Below are positions 19,340-27,884 of a DNA stretch of 36,870 nt, piece after piece (position 1 is the first letter of the stretch; each line of letters begins with the position of its first letter). The notes beneath the pieces were generated by a model that saw nothing but the letters and a program-made list of their open reading frames with translations, did no database searches and was not told the origin of the DNA. A program made the translations under genes and the position numbers. This stretch comes from Blastopirellula sp. (GTDB lineage: Bacteria; Planctomycetota; Planctomycetia; Pirellulales; Pirellulaceae): assembly GCA_002733575.1 (NCBI GenBank), contig NVWB01000174.1:1-36870 (forward strand), in the 5' to 3' direction.

Positions 19340-19864
19340 ATGACGGAGGACGATCAACAAAACCCGTATCGATCTCCGGTCGATGCCGAGACCGAACCGA
19401 CCGACACCACCAGTATTCCAGGCAGTGTGGCGTTCGTGTTTGTCTCTGGCTTCTTCTTGCTGCTCATTCAATTTACCGAAGCCGGGTATCTTGTTTGGCG
19501 GCAGCAAAACATTAATCTCGCTTTCTGGCTGTTCCCAGCAGTTCCGTTGTTGCTGCTGATCTCGCTCGCGTTTGGCGGAAAAGTTGCTTGGGCCTGCTCC
19601 CGCTACTACTTCGGTTTTTCGTTTTTACTGGGCACCGGAATCTTTATCGTCCGGGTCATCTCATCAGGCGACGACATGTACATCACCGAACTGGCACTGC
19701 TCTGTTCCCAAGTCGCCAACCTAGTGATCTTCCTCTCACTGGGCCATCCCAAAAGCCGAGCCTACTTCCAAATGATCTGCCCAGTCTGCAACACCGACTA
19801 CCCCCAACCCGCCGACTGGCTCTGCGCCAAAACCACTTGCCGGAAGTGTGGGCACCAGTGGTGA
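19340..19864 (+). CDS. Membrane protein with N-terminal NPYRSP motif and C-terminal zinc ribbon
   Basis: The 174-residue protein starts at ATG 19340 (MTEDDQQNPYRSP). The longer frame from 19262 begins inside the rpoD terminator and is rejected. NPYxSP-type openings are frequent in planctomycete membrane proteins. Four hydrophobic segments follow. The cytoplasm-facing tail has two cysteine pairs (CPVC and CRKC, with an extra Cys between), which looks like a zinc ribbon. The protein may tie a membrane complex to nucleic acid or protein partners, but no function is known. Confidence 0.65.
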   Translation: MTEDDQQNPYRSPVDAETEPTDTTSIPGSVAFVFVSGFFLLLIQFTEAGYLVWRQQNINLAFWLFPAVPLLLLISLAFGGKVAWACSRYYFGFSFLLGTGIFIVRVISSGDDMYITELALLCSQVANLVIFLSLGHPKSRAYFQMICPVCNTDYPQPADWLCAKTTCRKCGHQW

Positions 19865-20000
19865 GTTGCCGAGTGTGATTTCGCAATCGAAATAAGTCTT
19901 GAGCATTTTCATTGCTCGAATTACGTGTGTCCCTTACAATCAGTAGGAAAGACGTTTGTGTTGACCGTCCAACTAACTTTTACTGACCCTTTAAAATAAG

Positions 20001-20510
20001 ATGCAAAAAACCACGTATCGAATTCTCTCAGTAGTTGTCTTACTAATGGCGACTATTACAGCAGGCAGCTACATCGCTCAGCTTATGTCTAATCAACCTA
20101 CGGGTTTTATAATTTCCAATGAAATCTCTTCGGGGGACAATATAATACGGATCGAGGGGAGACCAGACTTATATCGAATCAAGGGGGAGCCAGACACATA
20201 TGTACGAGTAGGTTTATCAGATGACAACATTAGGCATATTGAAGGGAATGAGAAATCCTATGTCCTAAGAGACTTTCAAGGCGTTGTTTTATCAGTACAA
20301 AAACTTGGTATGCCTGAAGTTGGTTTGAGGGAAGAAGATTCCGGTCAACGATTAAGAATTACTATTAATTCATTGGATGGGACCATTTATATCATTGATG
20401 ATTTTCACTCTGGTAGACACGCTGAGGCTGAAATCGAAACAATGGTCGGGCAGGAATTTTCATTTCCCTATAAATTATGGCTTGTACGTGTCTTTTTGGG
20501 TTATGACTAA
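20001..20510 (+). CDS. Hypothetical membrane-anchored protein
   Basis: The 169-residue protein is not recognised. The N-terminus (about 7-28) is a single hydrophobic segment (ILSVVVLLMATITAGSYIA), suggesting a signal anchor or uncleaved signal peptide. The remainder is strand-rich with similar short units (RIEGRPDLYRIKGEPDTYVRV, then RHIEGNEKSYVL), which look like two or three degenerate beta repeats. Base use is AT-rich compared with rpoD. The start ATG 20001 has no strong Shine-Dalgarno. The LRR gene converges on it. Confidence 0.55.
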   Translation: MQKTTYRILSVVVLLMATITAGSYIAQLMSNQPTGFIISNEISSGDNIIRIEGRPDLYRIKGEPDTYVRVGLSDDNIRHIEGNEKSYVLRDFQGVVLSVQKLGMPEVGLREEDSGQRLRITINSLDGTIYIIDDFHSGRHAEAEIETMVGQEFSFPYKLWLVRVFLGYD

Positions 20511-20612
20511 TGCAGGAACACACTTTCCAGTGCTAGTAGTTTTAAAGATGTGATGTGCAATTTGCCGTAAAGCTGATGATGTGATCAATCAGAGACGCGT
20601 TCTGAATCGTAA

Positions 20613-21524
20613 TCACCAACCCAATTTGCTCTTTTTACAAAGTAGAAAGCATTCTGGTAATGCGTCTTTTAACATGATGACTTCTTCTTCGCTTACTTCG
20701 ATTCCTACAAGAGTTAATGATTCTAATTGTTTGAGATTAACCAATGATGAAATGGCTCTGCTCTCTTTACCTGAGAGATTAAGCCTTTCAAGATTTAACT
20801 CTGACGCCGCTAAACTAGATGAGCCATCTAAGTCGAACGAGATGAATAGTTCTTTTAAGTTATCTAACTCAGCGAGGGAAGAGAAATCTGTGGCACTTGA
20901 ATTCGACAGAGAAAGTGCTTTCAGGTTTTTCAGCTCAGCCAGAGGTGAGATATCCGAGAGTTTGTTGAACGATAGGTCAAGGCTTTTCAGTAATTGATTC
21001 CCAGGGCGTCGTGATCGGTCTGTGTCTGTGGCTTCCGAAATATAGAGTCTCTGAAGGCTCTTTAGTTCAGATAGTGGCCTAATGTCCGAGGCCTCAAGAT
21101 CGTAAATAATAAGCTGCTCAAGTTTTTTGAGTTTCGAGAGTTGTACAAGATCCGCATGAATTGCACCTGAGAGATAGAGAACTTCAAGACTTTTTAAACC
21201 AGCTAATGGAGAAAGGTCTGCTCCCTCAGCATTGGAAAGAATAAGGGTTTCAAGATTATTGAACTTCGAGAGCAGTGCAAGGTCGACCTCATTATTTATT
21301 CCTACTGTGACTACGCTATAGCTTCCATTAAATATCGTGTCAATGACTCCTTCATGCTTTCTGTAGACTACAGAACCATGATTCTCAATCACCCAATCAG
21401 CGACTTTTTTTTGTTGCTGATCTTGATAGTTTCGATTACCGACTAGGGCTAGGCCAATAGCCAACGCAGTTATGACAAGCATCAGGTTTTGTAAATTAAA
21501 CTGAGCTTTTGGGAGCCATTTCAT
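20613..21524 (-). CDS. Leucine-rich-repeat protein with N-terminal membrane anchor
   Basis: The 303-residue protein opens with FNLQNLMLVITALAIGLAL, resembling the FSLRTLL-type signal anchors common in planctomycete proteins, followed by ADWVIENHGSVVY, also typical of such LRR proteins. From about residue 80, leucine-rich repeats of roughly 22-24 residues run to the end (LETLILSNAEGADLSPLAGLKS and relatives) in an internalin-like pattern. Such repeats bind proteins or polysaccharides. It is predicted to face the periplasm or an equivalent compartment. The ATG is at 21524. The partner is unknown. Confidence 0.75.
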   Translation of the reverse strand: MKWLPKAQFNLQNLMLVITALAIGLALVGNRNYQDQQQKKVADWVIENHGSVVYRKHEGVIDTIFNGSYSVVTVGINNEVDLALLSKFNNLETLILSNAEGADLSPLAGLKSLEVLYLSGAIHADLVQLSKLKKLEQLIIYDLEASDIRPLSELKSLQRLYISEATDTDRSRRPGNQLLKSLDLSFNKLSDISPLAELKNLKALSLSNSSATDFSSLAELDNLKELFISFDLDGSSSLAASELNLERLNLSGKESRAISSLVNLKQLESLTLVGIEVSEEEVIMLKDALPECFLLCKKSKLGW

Positions 21525-21741
21525 CTTAGATTATTGTGTGCCTAAACTGATGTATGAAAAATAGAAAAGAGACCCTTAGCATGAGGTAAATGAGGACTGG
21601 TGTCAAGATTTTTGTAGCCGAGTAGCATAGGGGTCTACAGCAAATTGTGATCCTACAGAATTCATCGCGAGAGCCCTCGGTCTGTTATACTAGAATGATA
21701 TCTTGATCCACACCAAAAACTCATTCAATCCCCGTAACCTT

Positions 21742-22704
21742 ATGATCCAATCAAAAAACTCCCTTTGCCTTTCAAGCCTGCTATTGTTGGCCGTTCTCTC
21801 TTCAACCGCAACCGCTGGCAACCGTCAGAAGATTACGTTCAAAAGCACTGCCGATGGTTCGGAGCAACCGGCGTATTTGATTTTGCCTGAGGCGTACGAT
21901 GCTACCAAGCCGGTGCCGCTGGTGGTTTCACTTCATAGTTGGAGTGCCGATTTGGAGCAGCGTAACGAGGAGTTGGAAAAACTGACCGATCAGCAAGGTT
22001 GGATTTATCTGTTCCCAAATTTCCGAGGTGCCAACAAGCAACCAGCCGCGTGTGGTTCGCTTTTGGCACAGCAAGATATTTTAGATGCAGTGGCTTGGAC
22101 CAAGAAAAAACATGCGGTCGATGCCAAACGTGTTTATCTGACCGGCGACTCGGGCGGGGGCCACATGACGATGTTGATGGCGGCCAAATATCCCCAAGCT
22201 TGGACAGCCGCCAGTGCCTGGGTCGGCATTAGCGACTTGGCCGCCTGGTATCAAAAACACCAAGGCAGTAAATACGGAAACATGATGGAAACCGCACTCG
22301 GCGGTGCCCCTGGTGCCAGCCAGGAAGTTGACAAGCAGTATCGAGACCGCTCGCCACTTACGTTTTTACATCAAGCGAAAGATGTTCCGCTCGATATCGC
22401 GGCTGGCGTCAACGATGGCTACACCGGCTCGGTTCCGATTACCCATTCACTGTTGGCATTTAACAAAATTGCAAAAGCCAACAGGTCTTCGTTAATTGGC
22501 GATGCAGAGATTGCACAAATCAGCGGCAAAAAACGACGACTCGAAAAACCGCAACCAACGGATCAAGTCAGCGACACTTCCTTCGGGCGAGAAATTCACC
22601 TGCGACGCACCTCAGGCCCCGCACGCATCACCATCTTCGAAGGCGGCCACGAAGGCATCGCCACCGCCGCCATCGCTTGGTTTAAGAAGCATGGTGGGAA
22701 GTAA
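21742..22704 (+). CDS. Secreted alpha/beta hydrolase, prolyl oligopeptidase/esterase-like
   Basis: The 320-residue protein starts at ATG 21742 with a signal peptide (SLCLSSLLLLAVLSSTATAG); an extension to TTG 21703 is unlikely. The fold is the alpha/beta hydrolase of the polyhydroxybutyrate depolymerase/S9-like group: PLVVSLHSWS gives the oxyanion region, TGDSGGGHMTM the nucleophile elbow with Ser, GVNDGYTGS the probable acidic residue, and FEGGHEG the catalytic His. It likely hydrolyses esters or peptides outside the cytoplasm. The upstream LRR gene is divergent. Confidence 0.78.
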   Translation: MIQSKNSLCLSSLLLLAVLSSTATAGNRQKITFKSTADGSEQPAYLILPEAYDATKPVPLVVSLHSWSADLEQRNEELEKLTDQQGWIYLFPNFRGANKQPAACGSLLAQQDILDAVAWTKKKHAVDAKRVYLTGDSGGGHMTMLMAAKYPQAWTAASAWVGISDLAAWYQKHQGSKYGNMMETALGGAPGASQEVDKQYRDRSPLTFLHQAKDVPLDIAAGVNDGYTGSVPITHSLLAFNKIAKANRSSLIGDAEIAQISGKKRRLEKPQPTDQVSDTSFGREIHLRRTSGPARITIFEGGHEGIATAAIAWFKKHGGK

Positions 22705-22733
22705 TATCTCATCCGACTTTACGAGATCATTTA

Positions 22734-22812
22734 TTACCACGAAGACTCAAAGACACAAAAGATTTGAATTCTACTCTTTTCTTTCTTCGTGTCTTGGTGC
22801 CTGGGCGTGATA
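22734..22812. repeat. Dispersed palindromic repeat, family A, copy 2
   Basis: The left arm TACCACGAAGACTCAAAGAC and right arm CTTCGTGTCTTGGTGCCTGG surround a central GAATTC-containing spacer, forming an imperfect hairpin like the one at 6184-6256. It lies between the alpha/beta hydrolase stop and the end of modC, again between convergent genes. Confidence 0.7.
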
Positions 22813-22921
22813 ACTCTTTTTGCTGATCACAAATGTGTAAACCATGCAAATCTTAAGCGAATCAAGAGCCCCGTTTGAATTCGGTAAATTCTTGGCCGCT
22901 TCATTGCTACTGCCTTCGTTC

Positions 22922-23590
22922 TTAGATTAACGTCAATTGTCCCTGATCGAATTGGTAGATACGATCACCCAGCCGCTTTGCTTCTTGCAAATCATGGGTC
23001 ACATGCAGCACGGTGACTTGGGTTTCTGCTTGAACTTGCTTTAACAGTTCGCATAATTTTGCATGTGTTTTTTCATCCAAGGCACTCAGGGGTTCGTCTA
23101 GCAGCAGCATCAAGGGTTCAAATGCCAACGCACGACCTAAGGCGACTCGCTGTGCTTGACCTCCACTGAGCCCAGCGATAGAGCGTGGCAACAACTCTTC
23201 AATCTCTAATAACTTTGCCAGATCATTCACACTGGAATCAATCAAGCTGATGGGTGCTTTTCGAGCTTTCAGTGCGTAGGCCATGTTTTCATAAACGGTC
23301 ATCGTGCGGAAGAGAGCCAAGTCTTGCGGCACGTAGCCAAAGCCTCGGTTTTGTGGAGCCAGATTCGTGACGTCTTTCCCGTTGAATTTTATACTGCCAG
23401 CGTTGACAGGCCGCAGCCCGCAGATACCTTCGAGGAGTGTGGTCTTTCCACTGCCCGTTTGTCCCATGACAATTGTATATTCACCGGGCGCAATGGAGAG
23501 GGACAGGTTCTCAAGCGTAAATGATCCGCTACTGATTTGCACGTCACGCAGTTCAAGCATGGCTGGATTAGAATTCTTTGCCTGGCTCAT
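22922..23590 (-). CDS. modC: Molybdate ABC transporter ATP-binding protein
   Basis: The 222-residue ABC ATPase powers molybdate uptake. It has Walker A GQTGSGKT (43-50), the Q-loop in FGYVPQDLALF, the signature LSGGQAQRVALGRAL, Walker B LLLDEPLSALD and the H-loop VLHVTHD. The length stops after the nucleotide-binding domain, so the C-terminal TOBE/MOP molybdate-sensing domain of classical ModC is absent. Its ATG overlaps the modB stop in an ATGA arrangement, showing translational coupling. Assignment to molybdate rests on the neighbours; sulfate or tungstate are alternatives. Confidence 0.85.
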   Translation of the reverse strand: MSQAKNSNPAMLELRDVQISSGSFTLENLSLSIAPGEYTIVMGQTGSGKTTLLEGICGLRPVNAGSIKFNGKDVTNLAPQNRGFGYVPQDLALFRTMTVYENMAYALKARKAPISLIDSSVNDLAKLLEIEELLPRSIAGLSGGQAQRVALGRALAFEPLMLLLDEPLSALDEKTHAKLCELLKQVQAETQVTVLHVTHDLQEAKRLGDRIYQFDQGQLTLI

Positions 23591-24435
23591 AAATACTCCG
23601 GCTCACGCATGCCAAACCAACGAATGACGGTTAGCACCGTGATTGCGAGGCCGATCATCATCACAGAAAGTGCGGTTGCTGCCCCGAGATCACCGGACGA
23701 AAGTTCGAGAAAAATGCTGGTCGATAACACTTCCGTACGCATTTTTGTGGCCCCGGCGAAGACAAGAATCGGACCAAACTCGCCTAGTGCTCTGGCCCAA
23801 GCTAATGTCAACGCGGTGACCATGCCGCGCATCGCTTGCGGCAGTGTGACTTCCACGAATGCTTGAAACCGGTTGCTGCCGAGCGTCTGAGCAATTTGCT
23901 CATCGCGCTCGCCGATTTGATCAAACGTGACTCGCATGGTGCGGATGGCAAACGCGCTGACTACCACAAACTGGGCCAGCAAAATGGCCGGCACTTGATA
24001 CGTGACCGATAGGCCCAGGGTGTTTTGAAGAGCATCTTCCAACGAAGCTCCAAAGAAGGGCGTGTTGAACAGAATGAGTAAACTGAGGCCCACCACCACT
24101 GGCGGTAAAACGATGGGAATATCAACCAAGGCGTCAATCAGAGCGTGTCCGCGAAAGCTGCCCCGAGACATAACATAGCCAAGCGGGATAGCAACCCAAA
24201 GTGAAAGTATGGCCGAGATACCGCTGGTAATCAGCGACAGTTTGGCCGAATGCCAGATGGCTGGATTAGTGAGAATCTGCCGGTAGTCGGCCAGTGTGGT
24301 CGAAAGCAAATCGGCCAGTAACAGTAGCACCAGCAACAACAAGTAAACGCCGCCAATGGCCCAGCAGGCATACCAAAACCTGCGATCGGCTTTCGACTGT
24401 GGAAGCTGGCGTTTTTGATTCGCTGCGATGGTCAT
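23587..24435 (-). CDS. modB: Molybdate ABC transporter permease
   Basis: The 282-residue inner-membrane protein has about six hydrophobic segments and the permease EAA motif that contacts the ATPase (ERDEQIAQTLGSNRFQAFVEV). ARALGEFGPILVFAG is close to the ModB/CysT consensus LGEFGAT. It forms the channel of the molybdate transporter with ModC. The gene starts two bases after the modA stop and overlaps modC by four bases, so the three genes form an operon read from 25301 to 22922. Confidence 0.88.
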   Translation of the reverse strand: MTIAANQKRQLPQSKADRRFWYACWAIGGVYLLLLVLLLLADLLSTTLADYRQILTNPAIWHSAKLSLITSGISAILSLWVAIPLGYVMSRGSFRGHALIDALVDIPIVLPPVVVGLSLLILFNTPFFGASLEDALQNTLGLSVTYQVPAILLAQFVVVSAFAIRTMRVTFDQIGERDEQIAQTLGSNRFQAFVEVTLPQAMRGMVTALTLAWARALGEFGPILVFAGATKMRTEVLSTSIFLELSSGDLGAATALSVMMIGLAITVLTVIRWFGMREPEYL

Positions 24436-24437
24436 AC

Positions 24438-25301
24438 TTACTTCACCCCTTGCATCGAACGGGCCGAAAGTTGTGGAGCGTGATTGACTTGAAAACCGTA
24501 GTCCTTCAAAAAACGCTGACCGCCGTTTGGATCTTTGAGAAACTTCACAAATTCATTTGCGGCGGCTTGATTCGCGGCATGCGTGCATAAGCCCACTTTG
24601 ACTTCTGCCGAAATAGTGGCCAGTTCAGGCAACCGGTGAATTCGTATTTCTGCTTGGTTCACCGCCACGCTATCCCACACAATTCCCACATCTGCCGCGC
24701 CGAGCCGTACATCGTTTAATACCTCGGAGACATTTAACTTCATCGAAAGGGTTTTATTCTCCAGGGCTTCCCAGAGACCCAACTGCTGAAGTTCCGTTTG
24801 AGTTACTTGGCCGATGGCTGCTGACTCAGGTCTGGCTTGCACTAGTTTTAAGTTCGATTGCAATAACTGCGCGAGCGATTCGATTTGCAAGTTATCTTTT
24901 CGCCTGCTGATTAACACCGCATTTTGCCGGGCCAGTGGAACGCTATGTTTGATGAAACCCTGCTTTTGTGCTTCATCGGCATAGATGTCATCGGCAGGGA
25001 TAAACAGATCAACCGAACGGGCAAATCGGAGTTGTACTAAAAGCGTGTTCGATCCACCACTTTGAATGATCACTCTGGTTCCCGTGGTCTTTTCGAACTC
25101 GATGGCCGCTTCAGTCAGAGGAGCATTCAGCGAAGAGGCCGCGAAGATAGTAATCTCGTTCTGGCCGGAAAAAGTAAGCGAGGGAATCAACAGCAACACC
25201 AACAGCACGAACATGCCCACGGTCGACCACAAAAACAGCACGGCACGATTGGCACGGGCAGTTCTTTTTTTTAAGTCACTATGAGCGTGTGGAGAATTCA
25301 T
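24438..25301 (-). CDS. modA: Molybdate-binding protein ModA
   Basis: The 287-residue substrate-binding protein has a basic N-terminus and one hydrophobic segment (about 20-42), which is not an obvious cleavable signal, so it may remain membrane-anchored. ITIFAASSLNAPLTEAA, QSGGSNTLLVQL and DLFIPADD match the oxyanion-binding ModA family; GAADVGIVWDSVA is the second-lobe motif. It captures molybdate (or tungstate) and passes it to ModB. ATG 25301 is used. No ModE site or molybdenum cofactor riboswitch was recognised upstream. Confidence 0.87.
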   Translation of the reverse strand: MNSPHAHSDLKKRTARANRAVLFLWSTVGMFVLLVLLLIPSLTFSGQNEITIFAASSLNAPLTEAAIEFEKTTGTRVIIQSGGSNTLLVQLRFARSVDLFIPADDIYADEAQKQGFIKHSVPLARQNAVLISRRKDNLQIESLAQLLQSNLKLVQARPESAAIGQVTQTELQQLGLWEALENKTLSMKLNVSEVLNDVRLGAADVGIVWDSVAVNQAEIRIHRLPELATISAEVKVGLCTHAANQAAANEFVKFLKDPNGGQRFLKDYGFQVNHAPQLSARSMQGVK

Positions 25302-25488
25302 TTGTACTGAAAGGCTTGTAGGAAACAGGCGAAAGATACTCTATCTATTATGACCAAGAAGAATCGATATCGACTAGTAGGTTCTAAAAAAATGTGAATA
25401 ACCTTTATGATGATTGTTTTTCTACCCGATCTACTGGTAGACTAAAGACTTGTCGATTGTTAGGGCCATAAACGAAGGAAAACTCGGC

Positions 25489-26058
25489 GTGTCAGACGAA
25501 ACAACCCAACTGCTATCTGCTTTGTCAGAAGGTGATACCTCGGCAGCCGAACGCTTATTGCCGCTGGTCTATGATGAATTGAAACGAATTGCCGCTCGAC
25601 AAATGAATCAGGAGCGAGTCGGCCATACGCTGCAAGCCACGGCCTTGGTTCACGAGGCATTCATCAAATTGATCGATCAGACTCGCGTACAATGGCAAGG
25701 CAAGGCCCATTTTTGCGCAGTCGCCTCGAACATTATGCGGCGTATTTTGGTGGACTACGCCCGTCAAAAAAATGCAGCCAAACGTGGGTCAGGGGCTCAA
25801 AAGATTTCGATTGATGAAAACTTGACGCCGGATATGAAGCAAGATGGCGTCGATTTGGTGGAGTTGGATGAAGCCTTAACCCAGTTGGCCGAGTTAAATG
25901 AACGACATGCCAAAATTGTGGAAATGCGTTTTTTTGGTGGCATGACGGTCGAAGAAACCGCGACGGCGCTTGAAGTTTCAACATCCACCGTCAAAAACGA
26001 CTGGCGTACCGCCAAGGCTTGGCTCATGATTCAATTGCAAGATGCAGACGACGAGTGA
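25489..26058 (+). CDS. ECF sigma factor of the planctomycete kinase-linked type
   Basis: The 189-residue sigma-70 family factor has a start at GTG 25489 preceded by AAGGAA; a TTG at 25450 would add 13 residues. Region 2 is GDTSAAERLLPLVYDELKRIAA with HTLQATALVHEAFIKL, and region 4 is FFGGMTVEETATALEVSTSTVKNDW, a typical helix-turn-helix. The HTLQATALVHEAFI motif marks the ECF subgroup abundant in planctomycetes, often encoded beside Ser/Thr kinases. The next gene is such a kinase, 28 bases downstream, so kinase-dependent activation is likely by analogy. No anti-sigma factor gene is seen. Confidence 0.85.
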   Translation: MSDETTQLLSALSEGDTSAAERLLPLVYDELKRIAARQMNQERVGHTLQATALVHEAFIKLIDQTRVQWQGKAHFCAVASNIMRRILVDYARQKNAAKRGSGAQKISIDENLTPDMKQDGVDLVELDEALTQLAELNERHAKIVEMRFFGGMTVEETATALEVSTSTVKNDWRTAKAWLMIQLQDADDE

Positions 26059-26086
26059 AATATAATACCCAACATTTGGCGTTCCC

Positions 26087-27753
26087 ATGAAACCAGAAGA
26101 CTATCAACTTATCTGCGAAGTGTTCAGTCTCGCTGCGGATGCAGCGTTAGAAAAACGAGAGGCCCTGGTTGCTGAAAAACTAGCAGGCCGGCCAGAGTTG
26201 ATTTCTCAAGTGCAGTTGATGTTGAATCAAGAGAACCAAGACGCGCTGGACCAACCGGCGATAGAGCATATCACCGTTCCGCCTGCTGGCGAAATGCCGA
26301 CGATGGCCCATGCTCCTGCTGAAGAAGACACGGCACGTCTAGCGAGCAAACAGGGCAAGCCGATTGACGAAAAGATCTCCGGCTACCAGCTTGAACACGA
26401 AATTGCTCGTGGCGGGATGGGCGTAGTCTACAAGGCCCAGCAAGAGAATCCTTCGCGTACCGTGGCGCTGAAAATGATTCTGTCTGGCCAGTTTGCCTCT
26501 TCGCAAGAGATTCAACGATTTCGGATGGAAGCCGAAGCGGCCGCTAATCTTTCGCATCCCGGCATCGTCCCAATTTTTGAAGTCGGCCAGCATGCCGGCA
26601 AGCATTTCTTTTCGATGGCTACGTGCCAGGCAATAGCTTAGGCGATGAAATCAAGGCGCGAAAGTTTGAACCAGAAGAAGCGGCAGACATGGTTCGCCAA
26701 ATTGCCGAAGCAGTTCAATACGCACATGAGCATGAGATCTTGCATCGTGATCTCAAGCCATCGAACATCTTGCTCGGCGAAGATGGTCGGCCCCAGATTA
26801 CTGACTTCGGTTTGGCCAAACGAATGGATCAAAACTCTGATCTCACAACCACCGGCGAGATCATGGGCAGCCCCGGTTACATGGCCCCGGAACAGGCTTC
26901 CGGGAAGATCAACTTAATTGGCCCCGGCGCCGATATCTACGGGCTGGGTGCCATCTTGTATGTGCTATTAACCGGGAGACCTCCGTTTCAAGGGGCGAAT
27001 GTGATTGAGGCCATCGACTTAGTTTGTAATGCCGATGTGTTGCCGCTACGCAAAGTGGATCGCAACATTCCCAAAAATCTGGAAACCATTTGCTTGAAAT
27101 GTTTGCACAAAGTCCCGGCGGCCCGATATCATTCAGCGGCAGAATTAGCGGAAGATCTGCAAGCCTTTTTAGACCGCGAACCAATCAAAGCGAAACCGTT
27201 ATCCCCTTACGAGCGGCTCGTTTATTGGGCACGTCGTAAGCCGGGGTTAGCCAGCACTTGGGGCGCGGTGTTGGCATTTTATATTTTCCATCTAGTTTGT
27301 GTTTATGTCCCAGGCTTTCAAGACCCTACTTCAATGAGCTTTGGTTTTCGTACACTTGCTGCAGGGCTGGCCTTAGGAGCAACTGCTGCCGCTTGGTATT
27401 TCCAGCGGATGTACGAACGACCACGTCAGCGAACATTGGCAATTTATAGCTGGATGACACTCAACGTCTTGATGTTGACTCTCATGTTACTCTGGATACC
27501 GGGAGACAATAGTTGGCTTTCGTTGATTTATTTATTAATCGTAGCGGCCAGTGCCACGATGTATCAAAAGGGATTAGTGGGTTATGTCACAGCCATTTGT
27601 CTGGCCGGCTACTTTATAGATGTCCTCTCGGCAATCCTCTTCCCCATCGAAGACGGTTTTGATGAACATAAAATTGTCTGTATGTCACTAAGTATTCTGA
27701 TCCTCGGAATGATCCAATACTTCGTTGTGCGTAAAGTGAGAACGCAGAGCTAA
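26087..27753 (+). pseudogene. Serine/threonine protein kinase, frameshifted at the kinase hinge
   Basis: The Hanks-type kinase coding sequence is split over two frames. The first (26087-26641) has an N-terminal region, the glycine loop ARGGMGVVYKA (about 107-117), VALKM (catalytic Lys), the alphaC Glu and HPGIVPIFEVGQHAGKHFFSM, then stops. The second frame continues with PGNSLGDEI, HRDLKPSN (26743), TDFGLAK (26800) and GSPGYMAPEQ, and ends with several membrane segments. A single missing base near 26617-26622 would restore one protein of about 555 residues. Neither half could be an active kinase alone. Causes may be true mutation, assembly error or recoding; no slippery heptamer is seen. The ECF sigma factor is directly upstream. 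Confidence 0.8.
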
Positions 27754-27765
27754 GTGGCTTAGCTC

Positions 27766-27783
27766 AATTTCAAGCGCGAAGCG
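27766..27783. repeat. Fragment of repeat family B end
   Basis: AATTTCAAGCGCGAAGCG just after the kinase stop matches the outer flank of repeat B2 (minus strand near 29334-29352), where the same bases form the last codons of the membrane protein gene. It is a short dispersed fragment. Confidence 0.5.
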
Positions 27784-27884
27784 TTAGCGAGGATGAAGTG
27801 TAATTCTGCTTCTTCCTCGCTCAAGGGTATGTGTCGTTCCGAACAAAATATCGAGTTCCCTCTGCGGTAGCGAAGTGGGGCTTA

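Noticed and set aside
25302..25488. Molybdenum cofactor riboswitch or ModE site upstream of modA
   Set aside because: Only a short TCTACC/GGTAGA inverted repeat at 25421-25441 was seen, and it does not match the known elements.
26600..26641. Programmed -1 frameshift in the kinase gene
   Set aside because: No slippery heptamer or following stem-loop was seen, so a simple base loss or sequence error is preferred.
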